Below, in pieces: positions 51,251 through 60,220 of a stretch of 64,000 nucleotides of DNA. This stretch comes from Nocardioides phosphati (lineage in GTDB: Bacteria > Actinomycetota > Actinomycetes > Propionibacteriales > Nocardioidaceae). The notes under the pieces are model-generated. The model was not told the origin of the DNA and ran no database searches. It saw nothing but the letters and a program-made list of their open reading frames with translations. The DNA lies in NCBI RefSeq assembly GCF_014646375.1, contig NZ_BMNI01000001.1, forward strand, positions 579,949 to 643,948. The letters run 5' to 3'. The position numbers and the translations under genes were made by a program. Position 1 is the first letter of the stretch, and each line of letters starts with the position of its first letter.

Positions 51251-52444
51251 ATGACTGTCACCGCCACTCCCACCAAGAAGAAGCTGAGCCCCGAGCAGAT
51301 CGAGGCGTTCGGCCAGGAGCTCGACGCGCTGCGTGCGCGCATCGTCGCCGACCTCGGCGAGAAGGACGCGGCGTACATCCGCGACATCGTCAACAAGCAG
51401 AAGAAGCTCGAGGTCGCCGGCCGCGCCCTCCTGTGGGCCGGCTGGTTCCCGCCGGCGATGCTCGCCGGCGTCACCGCCCTCTCCCTGTCGAAGATCATCG
51501 ACAACATGGAGATCGGCCACAACGTGATGCACGGCCAGTACGACTTCATGAACGACCCGCAGTTCACCGCCAAGAACTTCGACTGGGACAACACGATCCA
51601 CGCCGACAGCTGGCTCTACACGCACAACTACGTGCACCACACCTTCACGAACATCGTCGGCAAGGACCACGACGCCACCGGCTACGGCGTCATGCGGATG
51701 ACCGAGGAGCAGCCCTGGCACCCGATCTGGCTGCTCAACCCGGTCTTCTGCGGCCTGCTGCAGACCTTCTTCCAGTGGGGCACCGCCCTGCAGGAGTTCG
51801 AGTCGGAGAAGTGGTTCCGTGGCGAGCAGACCTGGGCCGACATGGCGCCGGCGCGCAAGCGGTTCATGGAGAAGGCCGGCAAGCAGGCGCTGAAGGACTA
51901 CGTCCTCTTCCCGCTGCTCTCGGGCCCGGGTGCGCCGTTCACGTTCGTGGGCAACGCCGCGGCCAACCTGGTCCGCAACCTCTGGGCCTCCTCGGTCATC
52001 TGGTGCGGTCACTTCCCCGAGGGTGCGGAGACGTTCTCCATCGAGGAGACCGAGGACGAGAGCCACGCCGAGTGGTACTACCGCCAGATCCTGGGCTCGG
52101 CGAACTTCACCGGCAGCCACCTGGTCGACGTCCTCTCGGGCAACCTGAGCTACCAGATCGAGCACCACCTCTTCCCGGACATCCCGGCGTACCGCTACAA
52201 GGAGATCGCGGTCGAGGTGAAGGAGATCTGCGAGCGCTACGGCATCCGCTACAACGAGGCGCCGATGTACAAGCAGCTCTGGAGCGTGTGGCAGCAGGTC
52301 TTCAAGCTCTCCCTCCCGGACAGCACCTACACCAAGGGACCGCTGGCCGGCCTGCGCGAGGCCCTCTCCTTCCCGTTCCGCAAGAAGCAGGCGGAGCAGG
52401 GCCGTGAGCAGGGGCACGTTGTGGAAGCGACCTTCGCCGCCTGA
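51251..52444 (+). CDS. acyl-CoA (fatty acid) desaturase
   Basis: A 397-residue membrane-bound desaturase. The three histidine boxes are present: GHNVMHGQ (HxxxH), HNYVHH (HxxHH) and QIEHH, which bind the di-iron centre. Hydrophobic segments around residues 57-80 and in the middle anchor it. With the reductase upstream it should introduce a double bond, probably delta-9, into stearoyl- or palmitoyl-CoA. The ATG at 51251 follows AGGAG. The gap of 31 bases to the reductase supports co-transcription. Confidence 0.93.
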   Translation: MTVTATPTKKKLSPEQIEAFGQELDALRARIVADLGEKDAAYIRDIVNKQKKLEVAGRALLWAGWFPPAMLAGVTALSLSKIIDNMEIGHNVMHGQYDFMNDPQFTAKNFDWDNTIHADSWLYTHNYVHHTFTNIVGKDHDATGYGVMRMTEEQPWHPIWLLNPVFCGLLQTFFQWGTALQEFESEKWFRGEQTWADMAPARKRFMEKAGKQALKDYVLFPLLSGPGAPFTFVGNAAANLVRNLWASSVIWCGHFPEGAETFSIEETEDESHAEWYYRQILGSANFTGSHLVDVLSGNLSYQIEHHLFPDIPAYRYKEIAVEVKEICERYGIRYNEAPMYKQLWSVWQQVFKLSLPDSTYTKGPLAGLREALSFPFRKKQAEQGREQGHVVEATFAA

Positions 52445-52454
52445 GACTGGGGTC

Positions 52455-52664
52455 ATGACCAACCTCAGCAAGGCCGAGATCCGCAAGGACCAGGTCCAGG
52501 ACTCGATCGAGGCCGCGACGCACGCGGCCGGCCAGGTCTCCCACATCGTGATCTCCGCGGTGGGTGACGTGGTCAAGGCACTCGGTGGCTTCGCGACGGA
52601 CCTCTTCGAGATCCGTGAGGCGGCCCGCCGGGCCCGCGTGGAGCACGACCTCGACGAGGACTGA
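52455..52664 (+). CDS. small helical protein of unknown function
   Basis: A 69-residue protein with an amphipathic helix and a hydrophobic middle (GQVSHIVISAVGDVVKALGGFATDLFEI). No family is recognised. It follows the desaturase by 10 bases and precedes a terminator, so it is probably the last gene of the desaturase operon. Confidence 0.65.
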   Translation: MTNLSKAEIRKDQVQDSIEAATHAAGQVSHIVISAVGDVVKALGGFATDLFEIREAARRARVEHDLDED

Positions 52665-52681
52665 CCAGCAAGCACCAGGAC

Positions 52682-52711
52682 GGCCCCGCTTCCCGGGAGG
52701 GAGGCGGGGCC
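52682..52711 (+). terminator. hairpin terminator of the desaturase operon
   Basis: GGCCCCGC pairs with GCGGGGCC, extended inward by TTCCC/GGGAG, with CTTCTGCTTT following. Confidence 0.8.
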
Positions 52712-52733
52712 TTCTGCTTTGCCCCGAAGGGGG

Positions 52734-52910
52734 TCAGTCCTCGGGGTCGTCCAGGCGCGCGAGCCAGGTCGCGAAGCGCTCGATGGGGGTCTCGAACTCG
52801 GGGAACGTGTCGACGAACGCCTGGAGCTGGTCGCCCAGCCACTCGAGGGTGACCTCCTCGTCACCCCGACGCTTCTGGAGCTCCTCGATGCCACGGTCGG
52901 TGAAGTACAT
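52734..52910 (-). CDS. DUF6104 family small protein
   Basis: A 58-residue protein beginning MYFTDRGIEELQKRRGDEEVT and ending RFATWLARLDDPED, matching the actinobacterial DUF6104 family, often found near kgd. Function unknown. The ATG at 52910 is preferred to one at 52919, which is too close to the GGAAGA ribosome-binding site. Confidence 0.8.
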   Translation of the reverse strand: MYFTDRGIEELQKRRGDEEVTLEWLGDQLQAFVDTFPEFETPIERFATWLARLDDPED

Positions 52911-52940
52911 GGCGGCCATTCTTCCAGCCCCGTCGCACGA

Positions 52941-52980
52941 ACGACGAAGCCCCCGACCAGATGGTCGGGGGCTTCGTCGT
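52941..52980 (-). terminator. strong hairpin terminator after kgd
   Basis: ACGACGAAGCCCCCGACC pairs perfectly with GGTCGGGGGCTTCGTCGT over 18 bp across a 4-base loop, 20 bases past the kgd stop. It is the longest perfect stem in the window. Confidence 0.9.
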
Positions 52981-52999
52981 CAGGCTGGTGATCCGGGGA

Positions 53000-55900
53000 T
53001 CAGGCGAAGGCCTTGTCGAAGAGGACCTTGGCCTCCTCCTGGTGGCGCTTCACGGTGCCGACCGCGGTCGTGGACGACGCGGGACGCGTCACGGCCTCGA
53101 TCGGGCGACCCAGCTCGGGGACGATGTTCAGCGCGAACGTCGGCCACGGGCCCTGGTTGAACGGCTCGTCCTGGACCCACTTGACCTTGGCGTTGGGGTA
53201 CTTCGCGAGCTCGGCCTGGATCTCGGCGGTCGGCCACGGGTAGAGCTGCTCGACGCGCACGATCGCGACGTCGTCGCGCTCGCGCTTCTGGCGCTCGACC
53301 ACGAGGTCCCAGGTGAGGCGGCCGGAGACGAGCAGGACCGTCTTGACCTTGGCCGGGTCGGCCGCCGTGTCGGCGATGACCGGCTGGAACGCGCCCGAGG
53401 TGAACTCGGCCGGCTGCGAGGCGGCCTCCTTGCGCTTCAGCATCGACTTCGGCGTGAAGACGATGAGCGGCTTGTGCTCGCCACCGAGCGAGTGACGGCG
53501 CAGGAGGTGGAAGTACGACGCCGGGCTGGACGGCTGGGCGACGACCATCGCCTCGTCGGCACAGAGCGTCAGGAAGCGCTCGATGCGGGCGGAGGAGTGG
53601 TCCGCACCCTGGCCCTCGTAGCCGTGGGGGAGCAGCAGCACGACGCCGCTGTCCTGGCCCCACTTGGTCTTGCCGGCGGAGATGTACTCGTCGATGACCG
53701 ACTGGGCGCCGTTGACGAAGTCACCGAACTGGGCCTCCCAGAGGACCAGCGCGTCGGGCCGGGCCACGGAGTAGCCGTACTCGAAGCCGAGGGCGGCGTA
53801 CTCCGACAGCAGCGAGTCGTAGACGAAGAACTTCGCCTGGTCCTCGGTGAGGTTCGCCAGCGGCGTCCACTCGTCGGCGTTCGTGCGGTCGATGATCGTC
53901 GCGAAGCGCTGCACGAAGGTGCCACGACGCGAGTCCTGGCCGGCCAGGCGGACCGGGCGGCCCTCCATGAGGAGCGAGCCGAACGCGAGGATCTCGCCGG
54001 TGCCCCAGTCGATCGGGCCCTCGTTGATCGCGGCGGCGCGACGCTGCAGCTGCGGCATCACCTTCGGGTGGACGGTGAAGCCCTCCGGCGGGGTGACGTA
54101 CGCGTCGGAGATCCGCTTGAGGACCTCCTGGGAGACGGCCGTCGAGCCACCCTCGAGCTTCTTCTCCGGGTAGTCCGGGACGGTGGTCCACTGGTCCGGC
54201 TTGGCGTCGGCCTCGCGGACCTCGGTGAAGACCCGCTCGAGAAGCGCCTGGTAGTTGCGCAGGACCTCCTCGGCCTCCTCGATCGTGATGTCGCCACGGC
54301 CGATGAGGGACTCGGTGTAGAGCTTGCGCACCGAGCGCTTCTGCTCGATGAGGTCGTACATCAGCGGCTGGGTGTACGACGGGTCGTCACCCTCGTTGTG
54401 ACCGCGGCGGCGGTAGCAGACGAGGTCGATGACGACGTCCTTGTTGAACGCCTGGCGGTACTCGAACGCGAGCCGGGCGACGCGGATGCACGCCTCCGGG
54501 TCGTCGCCGTTGACGTGGAAGACCGGCGCCTGGACCATGCGGGCCACGTCGGTGCAGTAGAGCGTCGAGCGCGAGGAGCCGGGCGAGGTGGTGAAGCCGA
54601 CCTGGTTGTTGATGACCAGGTGGACCGAGCCACCGGTGCGGTAGCCGCGCAGCTGCGAGAGGTTGAGCGTCTCCGCGACGACACCCTGGCCCGCGAACGC
54701 CGCGTCGCCGTGGACGAGCAGCGGGAGGACGGGGTACTCGTTGCCGCGGTTGAGGACGTCCTGCTTCGCGCGGGCGATGCCGGTGACGACCGGGTCGACG
54801 GTCTCGAGGTGCGACGGGTTGGCCGCGACGGAGACCTTGATCTTGTCGCCGGAGCCGGCGACGAACTCGCCCTCGGCGCCGAGGTGGTACTTCACGTCGC
54901 CCGAGCCCTGGACCGTGCGCGGGTCGATGTTGCCCTCGAACTCGCGGAAGATCTGGTTGTAGGACTTGCCGACGATGTTGGCCAGCACGTTGAGGCGGCC
55001 ACGGTGCGCCATGCCGATGCAGACCTCGTCGAGCTTCGCCTGCGCGGCGGCCTCGGCGATCTCGTCGATGACCGCGACGGCGGTCTCGCCACCCTCGAGG
55101 GAGAAGCGCTTCTGGCCGACGAACTTCGTCTGCAGGAAGGTCTCGAACGCCTCAGCCTGGTTGAGCTTCTCCAGGATCCGGAGCTGCTCCTCGCGGGACT
55201 CCTTGTCGTACGGCTTCTCGACGCGCTCCTGGATCCAGCGGCGCTGCTCGGGATCCATGATGTGCATGTACTCGATGCCGGTGGTGCGGCAGTAGGAGTC
55301 GCGCAGGATGCCGAGGATCTGGCGCAGCTTCATGAAGCGGCGACCCTCGCCACCGAACGAGCCGGTCGCGAACTCGCGGTCGAGGTCCCACAGGGTGAGG
55401 CCGTGCGACTCGATCTCGAGGTCGGGGTGGCTGCGCTGCTTGTACTCCAGCGGGTCCGTGTCGGCCATCATGTGGCCGCGCACGCGGTACGCGTGGATCA
55501 GCTCGAGGATCCGGGCCTGCTTGCTGATTTCGTCGTCGTGCGTGTGCGAGACGTCGTTGGCCCAGCGGATCGGCTGGTAGGGAATCCGCAGCGAGCGGAA
55601 GATCTCGTCGTAGAAGCCGTCCTCGCCGAGGAGCAGCTGGTGCACCTTGCGGAGGAACTCGCCCGACTGCGCGCCCTGGATCACGCGGTGGTCGTACGTC
55701 GAGGTCATCGTCATGATGCGCGAGACCGCGTTGCGGGTGAGCGTCTCCTCGGAGGCGCCCTGGAACTCCGGCGGGTAGTCCATCGAGCCGACGCCGACGA
55801 TCGCGGCCTGGCCCTGCATGAGGCGCGGGACGGAGTTGTTGGTGCCGAGGCCGCCGACGTTGGTCAGGGACACCGTGGTGCCCTGGTAGTCGTCCATGCC

Positions 55901-56704
55901 CAGCTTGTTGTTCTTGGCCTTCTTGACGATCTCCTCGTACGCCGTCCAGAACTGCGCGAAGTCCATCGCCTCGCAGCCCTTGATCGACGGGGCGACCAGC
56001 TGGCGCGTGCCGTCGGGCTTCTGCTGGTCGATCGCCAGGCCCAGGTTGATGTGGGCGGGGGAGACCATCGTCGGCTTGCCGTCGATGACCGCGTAGGTGT
56101 TGTTGTACTCCGGGTAGGCCTTGATCGCCTTGACGATCGCGTAGCCGATCAGGTGCGTGAAGGAGACCTTGCCGCCGCGGGCGCGCTTGAGGTGGTTGTT
56201 GATGACCGTGCGGTTGTCCCACAGCAGCTTGACCGGGATGTTGCGGACCGACGTCGCGGTCGGGACCGCGAGCGAGATGTCCATGTTCTTCGCGGTCGCC
56301 AGCGGGATGCCCTTGAGCTGCTGGTACGACGGCTCGTCGTTGGCCTCGGTGGGGGCGGCGGGCTTCGGGTCACGCGGGGCCGGGTTGGACGTGCCCTTCG
56401 CGGGCTCGACGGCCTTGGTGTTGTCGGGGCGCGGCTTGGCCACCGGGATCGGTGCCGTGGCCTGCGCGGCGGGGGCCGGGGCAGCCGGGGCGGGAGCCGC
56501 CGGGGCCTGTGCGGCCGGGGCGGCAGGAGCCGCAGCCGGGGCAGCAGCGGCGGGGGCCGGCGTACCGGATCCGTTGCGCGCAGCGAAGTAACTGGTCCAC
56601 TCGGGTCCGACGCTCGACGGGTCCTTCTTGTACTGCTCGAACATCTCGTCGACGAGCCATTCATTGGCTCCGAAGTCGGAGAGTGGGTTGTTCTGTTCGG
56701 CCAC
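53000..56704 (-). CDS. kgd: multifunctional 2-oxoglutarate decarboxylase / dehydrogenase E1-E2
   Basis: A 1234-residue actinobacterial Kgd. Residues 1-40 resemble the E1 N-terminal tail (NEWLVDEMFEQYKK). An Ala/Pro linker (~50-115) replaces the usual lipoyl domain. Residues ~125-360 are the E2 succinyltransferase domain with catalytic TYDHRVIQGA. Residues ~370-1230 are the thiamine-diphosphate E1 domain (IGMAHRGRLNVLANI; NGDDPEACIRVARLA...VIDLVCYRRRGHNEGDDP). It decarboxylates 2-oxoglutarate in the TCA cycle. In mycobacteria the FHA protein GarA inhibits it; no garA is seen here. The start is GTG at 56704 after GGAAGAGG. Confidence 0.96.
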   Translation of the reverse strand: MAEQNNPLSDFGANEWLVDEMFEQYKKDPSSVGPEWTSYFAARNGSGTPAPAAAAPAAAPAAPAAQAPAAPAPAAPAPAAQATAPIPVAKPRPDNTKAVEPAKGTSNPAPRDPKPAAPTEANDEPSYQQLKGIPLATAKNMDISLAVPTATSVRNIPVKLLWDNRTVINNHLKRARGGKVSFTHLIGYAIVKAIKAYPEYNNTYAVIDGKPTMVSPAHINLGLAIDQQKPDGTRQLVAPSIKGCEAMDFAQFWTAYEEIVKKAKNNKLGMDDYQGTTVSLTNVGGLGTNNSVPRLMQGQAAIVGVGSMDYPPEFQGASEETLTRNAVSRIMTMTSTYDHRVIQGAQSGEFLRKVHQLLLGEDGFYDEIFRSLRIPYQPIRWANDVSHTHDDEISKQARILELIHAYRVRGHMMADTDPLEYKQRSHPDLEIESHGLTLWDLDREFATGSFGGEGRRFMKLRQILGILRDSYCRTTGIEYMHIMDPEQRRWIQERVEKPYDKESREEQLRILEKLNQAEAFETFLQTKFVGQKRFSLEGGETAVAVIDEIAEAAAQAKLDEVCIGMAHRGRLNVLANIVGKSYNQIFREFEGNIDPRTVQGSGDVKYHLGAEGEFVAGSGDKIKVSVAANPSHLETVDPVVTGIARAKQDVLNRGNEYPVLPLLVHGDAAFAGQGVVAETLNLSQLRGYRTGGSVHLVINNQVGFTTSPGSSRSTLYCTDVARMVQAPVFHVNGDDPEACIRVARLAFEYRQAFNKDVVIDLVCYRRRGHNEGDDPSYTQPLMYDLIEQKRSVRKLYTESLIGRGDITIEEAEEVLRNYQALLERVFTEVREADAKPDQWTTVPDYPEKKLEGGSTAVSQEVLKRISDAYVTPPEGFTVHPKVMPQLQRRAAAINEGPIDWGTGEILAFGSLLMEGRPVRLAGQDSRRGTFVQRFATIIDRTNADEWTPLANLTEDQAKFFVYDSLLSEYAALGFEYGYSVARPDALVLWEAQFGDFVNGAQSVIDEYISAGKTKWGQDSGVVLLLPHGYEGQGADHSSARIERFLTLCADEAMVVAQPSSPASYFHLLRRHSLGGEHKPLIVFTPKSMLKRKEAASQPAEFTSGAFQPVIADTAADPAKVKTVLLVSGRLTWDLVVERQKRERDDVAIVRVEQLYPWPTAEIQAELAKYPNAKVKWVQDEPFNQGPWPTFALNIVPELGRPIEAVTRPASSTTAVGTVKRHQEEAKVLFDKAFA

Positions 56705-56877
56705 GGCTAGTTTCGCCTCTTCCGGTGCGGCTCGTTCGGGTTACGACAACGGGAGCAAGGCTAGACCTACGCCGGATGAAATGGGGCAGGTGGGACGCCG
56801 TTTCGGACTCCGGATGACGCACCCCACACACCTCACGTCCTCACGTGGTGACAAAGCCCTTGCCGCACAACGGAAAA

Positions 56878-56904
56878 GGCCCGCATCGCGTCGCGATGCG
56901 GGCC
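56878..56904 (-). terminator. terminator of the tRNA-Arg gene
   Basis: GGCCCGCATCGCG and CGCGATGCGGGCC form a 13-bp perfect stem followed, on the minus strand, by TTTT. It lies just past the tRNA 3' end. Confidence 0.85.
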
Positions 56905-56911
56905 GTGCTCG

Positions 56912-56987
56912 TGGCGCCCTCGGCAGGATTCGAACCTGCGACACCTGGTACCGGAAACCAGTGCTCTATCCCCTGAGCTACGAGGGC
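56912..56987 (-). tRNA. tRNA-Arg (anticodon CCG)
   Basis: The 76-base minus-strand sequence folds as a full cloverleaf: acceptor GCCCTCG/CGAGGGC, D stem GCTC/GAGC, anticodon stem CTGGT/ACCAG with loop TTCCGGT (anticodon CCG, reads CGG), and T arm GCAGG-TTCGAAT-CCTGC. Discriminator G and an encoded CCA end at 56912. It lies divergent from argS, which encodes its charging enzyme. Confidence 0.95.
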
Positions 56988-57070
56988 GTGCGCTGTGACC
57001 AGCGCGATAGCGGACACTACCGGCTGATATCGGTGCGGAGGAAACCGGGGGCCGCCGATAGGCTTCCCCG

Positions 57071-58759
57071 GTGACTCCTGAGCAGCTCTCCGCCACGATC
57101 GTCGACGTCCTGCAGGCCCTCGTGGCCGACGGCACCCTCACGCTGCCCGACGGCGTGCCCGCGACCGTCAACGTCGAGCGGCCGCGCCAGAAGGAGCACG
57201 GCGACTACGCCACCAACGTCGCGCTGCAGCTGGGCAAGAAGGCCGGCATGAACCCGCGCGCCTTCGCCGAGCTCGTTGCCGCGAAGCTGGGGGAGTCCGA
57301 GGGTGTGAAGCAGGTCGACATCGCCGGCCCCGGCTTCCTCAACATCTTCGTCGAGGCCGGTGCCCAGGGCGAGGTCGCCGCTGCGATCGTCGCAGCGGGT
57401 CCGGCGTACGGCCGGCTGGAGACGCTCGCGGGGCAGCGGATCAACGTGGAGTTCATCTCCGCCAACCCGACCGGCCCGCTCCACCTGGGCCACACGCGCT
57501 GGGCCGTGCTCGGCGACGCCATCGGCCGCGTGCTCAGTGCCGCCGGCGCCGAGGTGACGCGCGAGTTCTACATCAACGACCGCGGCGTGCAGATGAACAA
57601 CTTCGCGAAGTCGATCATCGCCAGCGCCCTCGGTGAGGAGACCCCCGAGGACGGCTACGCAGGCGGCTACATCGACGACCTGGCCAAGCTCGTCGAGGAG
57701 GCGCAGCCGGGGATCTTCCAGCTCAAGGGTGACGAGCGGGTCGCCGCGGTCCGCGAGGTCGGCTACGCGATCCAGCTCAAGGAGCAGCAGGAGACCCTCG
57801 AGCGGTTCAACACCCACTTCGACGTCTGGTTCAGCGAGCTGAGCCTCCACGAGGAGGGCCAGGAGACCGGCGGCGTCCCCCACACCCTCGCCCGCCTGAA
57901 GGACCTCGGCCACGTCTACGAGGAGGGCGGCGCGCTCTGGATGCGCACCACCGACTTCGGCGACGACAAGGACCGCGTGCTCATCAAGAGCGACGGCGAG
58001 CTGACCTACTTCGCCTCCGACACGGCGTACTACCTCAACAAGCGGGCGCGTGGCTTCGACCACTGCATCTACCTGCTCGGCGCCGACCACCACGGCTACG
58101 TCAACCGGCTCAAGGCGATGGCCTCCTGCGTCGGCGACGACCCGGCGCAGACGCTCGACGTCATGATCGGCCAGCTCGTGAAGATCCTGCGCGACGGCCA
58201 GGAGCTCAAGCTCTCCAAGCGCGCGGGCACGATCGTCACCCTCAACGAGCTCGCCGAGGAGATCGGCGTCGACGCGCTGCGCTACTCCCTGGCGCGCTAC
58301 CCGGCCGACAGCCCGCTCGTCCTCGACGTCGCCGAGATCACCAAGGCCTCCAACGACAACCCCGTCTACTACGTGCAGTACGCCCACGCGCGCACGTGCC
58401 GGATGATCGCGAACGCCGGCGACCTGGGCATGTCGCTCGGCGCGGCCGTCGACGCCTTCGACCCGAGCCTGCTCGCGCACGAGCGCGACGGCGAGCTGCT
58501 GCGCGCCCTCGCCGCCTACCCGGGTGTCGTCGCGTCGGCCGCCGAGCTGCGCGAGCCGCACCGCATCGCGCGCTACCTCGAGGACACCGCCTCCACGTTC
58601 AACAAGTGGTACGACACCAAGGAGTGCCGCATGCTCCCGCAGGGTGACGAACCGGCCGGTCCGGCGAACTTCTCGCGCCTCGTGCTGGTCAACGCCATGC
58701 AGACGGTGCTGCGCAACGGCCTCGACCTGCTCGGCGTCTCGGCCCCGGAGCGCATGTGA
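57071..58759 (+). CDS. argS: arginyl-tRNA synthetase
   Basis: A class I synthetase (562 aa) that charges tRNA-Arg. The N-terminal Add-1 domain is followed by the HIGH-like motif NPTGPLHLGHTRWA and the KMSKS-equivalent LKLSKRAGTIV; the C-terminal DALR anticodon domain ends with LLGVSAPERM. The GTG at 57071 begins the family homology (VTPEQLSATI). It begins the argS-lysA-hom-thrC-thrB-rho series, the same order as in mycobacteria. Confidence 0.96.
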   Translation: MTPEQLSATIVDVLQALVADGTLTLPDGVPATVNVERPRQKEHGDYATNVALQLGKKAGMNPRAFAELVAAKLGESEGVKQVDIAGPGFLNIFVEAGAQGEVAAAIVAAGPAYGRLETLAGQRINVEFISANPTGPLHLGHTRWAVLGDAIGRVLSAAGAEVTREFYINDRGVQMNNFAKSIIASALGEETPEDGYAGGYIDDLAKLVEEAQPGIFQLKGDERVAAVREVGYAIQLKEQQETLERFNTHFDVWFSELSLHEEGQETGGVPHTLARLKDLGHVYEEGGALWMRTTDFGDDKDRVLIKSDGELTYFASDTAYYLNKRARGFDHCIYLLGADHHGYVNRLKAMASCVGDDPAQTLDVMIGQLVKILRDGQELKLSKRAGTIVTLNELAEEIGVDALRYSLARYPADSPLVLDVAEITKASNDNPVYYVQYAHARTCRMIANAGDLGMSLGAAVDAFDPSLLAHERDGELLRALAAYPGVVASAAELREPHRIARYLEDTASTFNKWYDTKECRMLPQGDEPAGPANFSRLVLVNAMQTVLRNGLDLLGVSAPERM

Positions 58760-60147
58760 TGGCCCGCCAGGTCCCGCCGGGTGACTTCGCCGGCTCGTCG
58801 CCCGTGTGGCTGCGCCAGCCCGACGACGCCAACGCGCTGATCCCCGTGCTGTGGTCGAAGACCGCACGCAAGGACGACGACGGCGTCCTCCACGTCGGGG
58901 GCGTCGCGGTGCCCGACCTCGTCGCGGATGTCAACACCCCGGCGTACGTGCTGGACGAGGAGGACTTCCGCTCCCGGGCCCGTGCGTTCCGTGAGGGGTT
59001 CGCCGGCTACGACGTCTACTACGCCGGCAAGGCGTTCCTCTCGGTCGCCGTGGCGAAGTGGGTGGCGGAGGAGGGGCTCTGCCTCGACGTGTGCTCCGAC
59101 GGTGAGCTGTCGGTCGCGCTCCGCGCTGGCGTGGACCCGGCCCGCATCGGCTACCACGGCAACAACAAGGCCCCGATGGAGCTGCGGCGCGCCATCGCCG
59201 CCGGCGTCGGCCGGATCATCGTCGACTCGTTCCAGGAGATCGACCGCATCGCCGACGTGGCCGCCCAGCTCGGCGTCGTGCAGCCGGTGATGATCCGCGT
59301 GACCGCGGGCGTCGAGGCGCACACCCACGAGTTCATCGCGACCGCCCACGAGGACCAGAAGTTCGGCTTCTCGATCTCGGCCGGCGACGCGTTCGAGGCC
59401 GCCGCCCGCATCGTGCGCCAGCCCTCGCTCGACCTGCGGGGCCTGCACAGCCACATCGGCTCCCAGATCTTCGACACCTCCGGCTGGGAGGTCGCGGCCC
59501 GCCGGGTGCTCGCGCTGCACGCGCGCATCGCGGCGGAGCTGGAGCACGCGATGCCCGAGCTCGACCTCGGCGGCGGCTTCGGCATCGCCTACACGACGCA
59601 GGACGACCCGGCCGCGCCCGGCGACCTCGCCGACCGGATCACCAAGATCGTCGACGACGAGTGCACCATCCTCGACCTGCCCCGGCCCCACCTCTCGATC
59701 GAGCCCGGGCGCGCCATCGTCGGCCCGGCGATGTGCACGGTCTACACCGTCGGCACGGTGAAGCAGGTCTCCCTCGACGGAGGCGCCTCGCGCACCTACG
59801 TGTCGGTCGACGGCGGCATGAGCGACAACATCCGCCCCGCCCTGTACGACGCGGACTACTCCTGCTCGCTCGTCTCGCGCCGCTCGGACGCCGCCCCGGT
59901 GCTGGCGCGCGTGGTCGGCAAGCACTGCGAGTCGGGCGACATCGTGGTCAAGCACGAGTTCCTCCCCGGCGACATCGCCCCGGGTGACCTGATCGCGGTG
60001 CCCGGCACGGGTGCCTACGGCCGCTCGATGGCCTCCAACTACAACCACGCCCTGCGGCCGCCGGTCGTCGCGGTCCGCGACGGCCAGGCACGCGTGATCG
60101 TGCGTCGCGAGACCGAGGACGACCTGCTCGCCACCGACCTCGGCTGA
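58759..60147 (+). CDS. lysA: diaminopimelate decarboxylase
   Basis: Final step of lysine synthesis: meso-diaminopimelate to lysine. The 462-residue PLP enzyme has the cofactor Lys in VYYAGKAFL, the phosphate-binding GGGFGIAY, and the active-site Cys in HCESGDIV. The N-terminal ~45 residues are an extension seen in actinobacterial forms. The ATG at 58759 overlaps the argS stop; a GTG at 58756 is an alternative. Confidence 0.95.
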   Translation: MARQVPPGDFAGSSPVWLRQPDDANALIPVLWSKTARKDDDGVLHVGGVAVPDLVADVNTPAYVLDEEDFRSRARAFREGFAGYDVYYAGKAFLSVAVAKWVAEEGLCLDVCSDGELSVALRAGVDPARIGYHGNNKAPMELRRAIAAGVGRIIVDSFQEIDRIADVAAQLGVVQPVMIRVTAGVEAHTHEFIATAHEDQKFGFSISAGDAFEAAARIVRQPSLDLRGLHSHIGSQIFDTSGWEVAARRVLALHARIAAELEHAMPELDLGGGFGIAYTTQDDPAAPGDLADRITKIVDDECTILDLPRPHLSIEPGRAIVGPAMCTVYTVGTVKQVSLDGGASRTYVSVDGGMSDNIRPALYDADYSCSLVSRRSDAAPVLARVVGKHCESGDIVVKHEFLPGDIAPGDLIAVPGTGAYGRSMASNYNHALRPPVVAVRDGQARVIVRRETEDDLLATDLG

Positions 60148-60220
60148 GCCGCCCCCGGACGCACTCCGGGGACTGGGATGTGGGCGGGGGACCCGGCGTA
60201 CGGCCGATAGGCTGGGGGCC

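Noticed and set aside
52961..56710. A 1249-codon open frame on the plus strand opposite kgd
   Set aside because: It is an antisense shadow of kgd caused by high GC at third positions. Its product is low-complexity, rich in Val/Arg/Asp/Gly, and has no recognisable domain.
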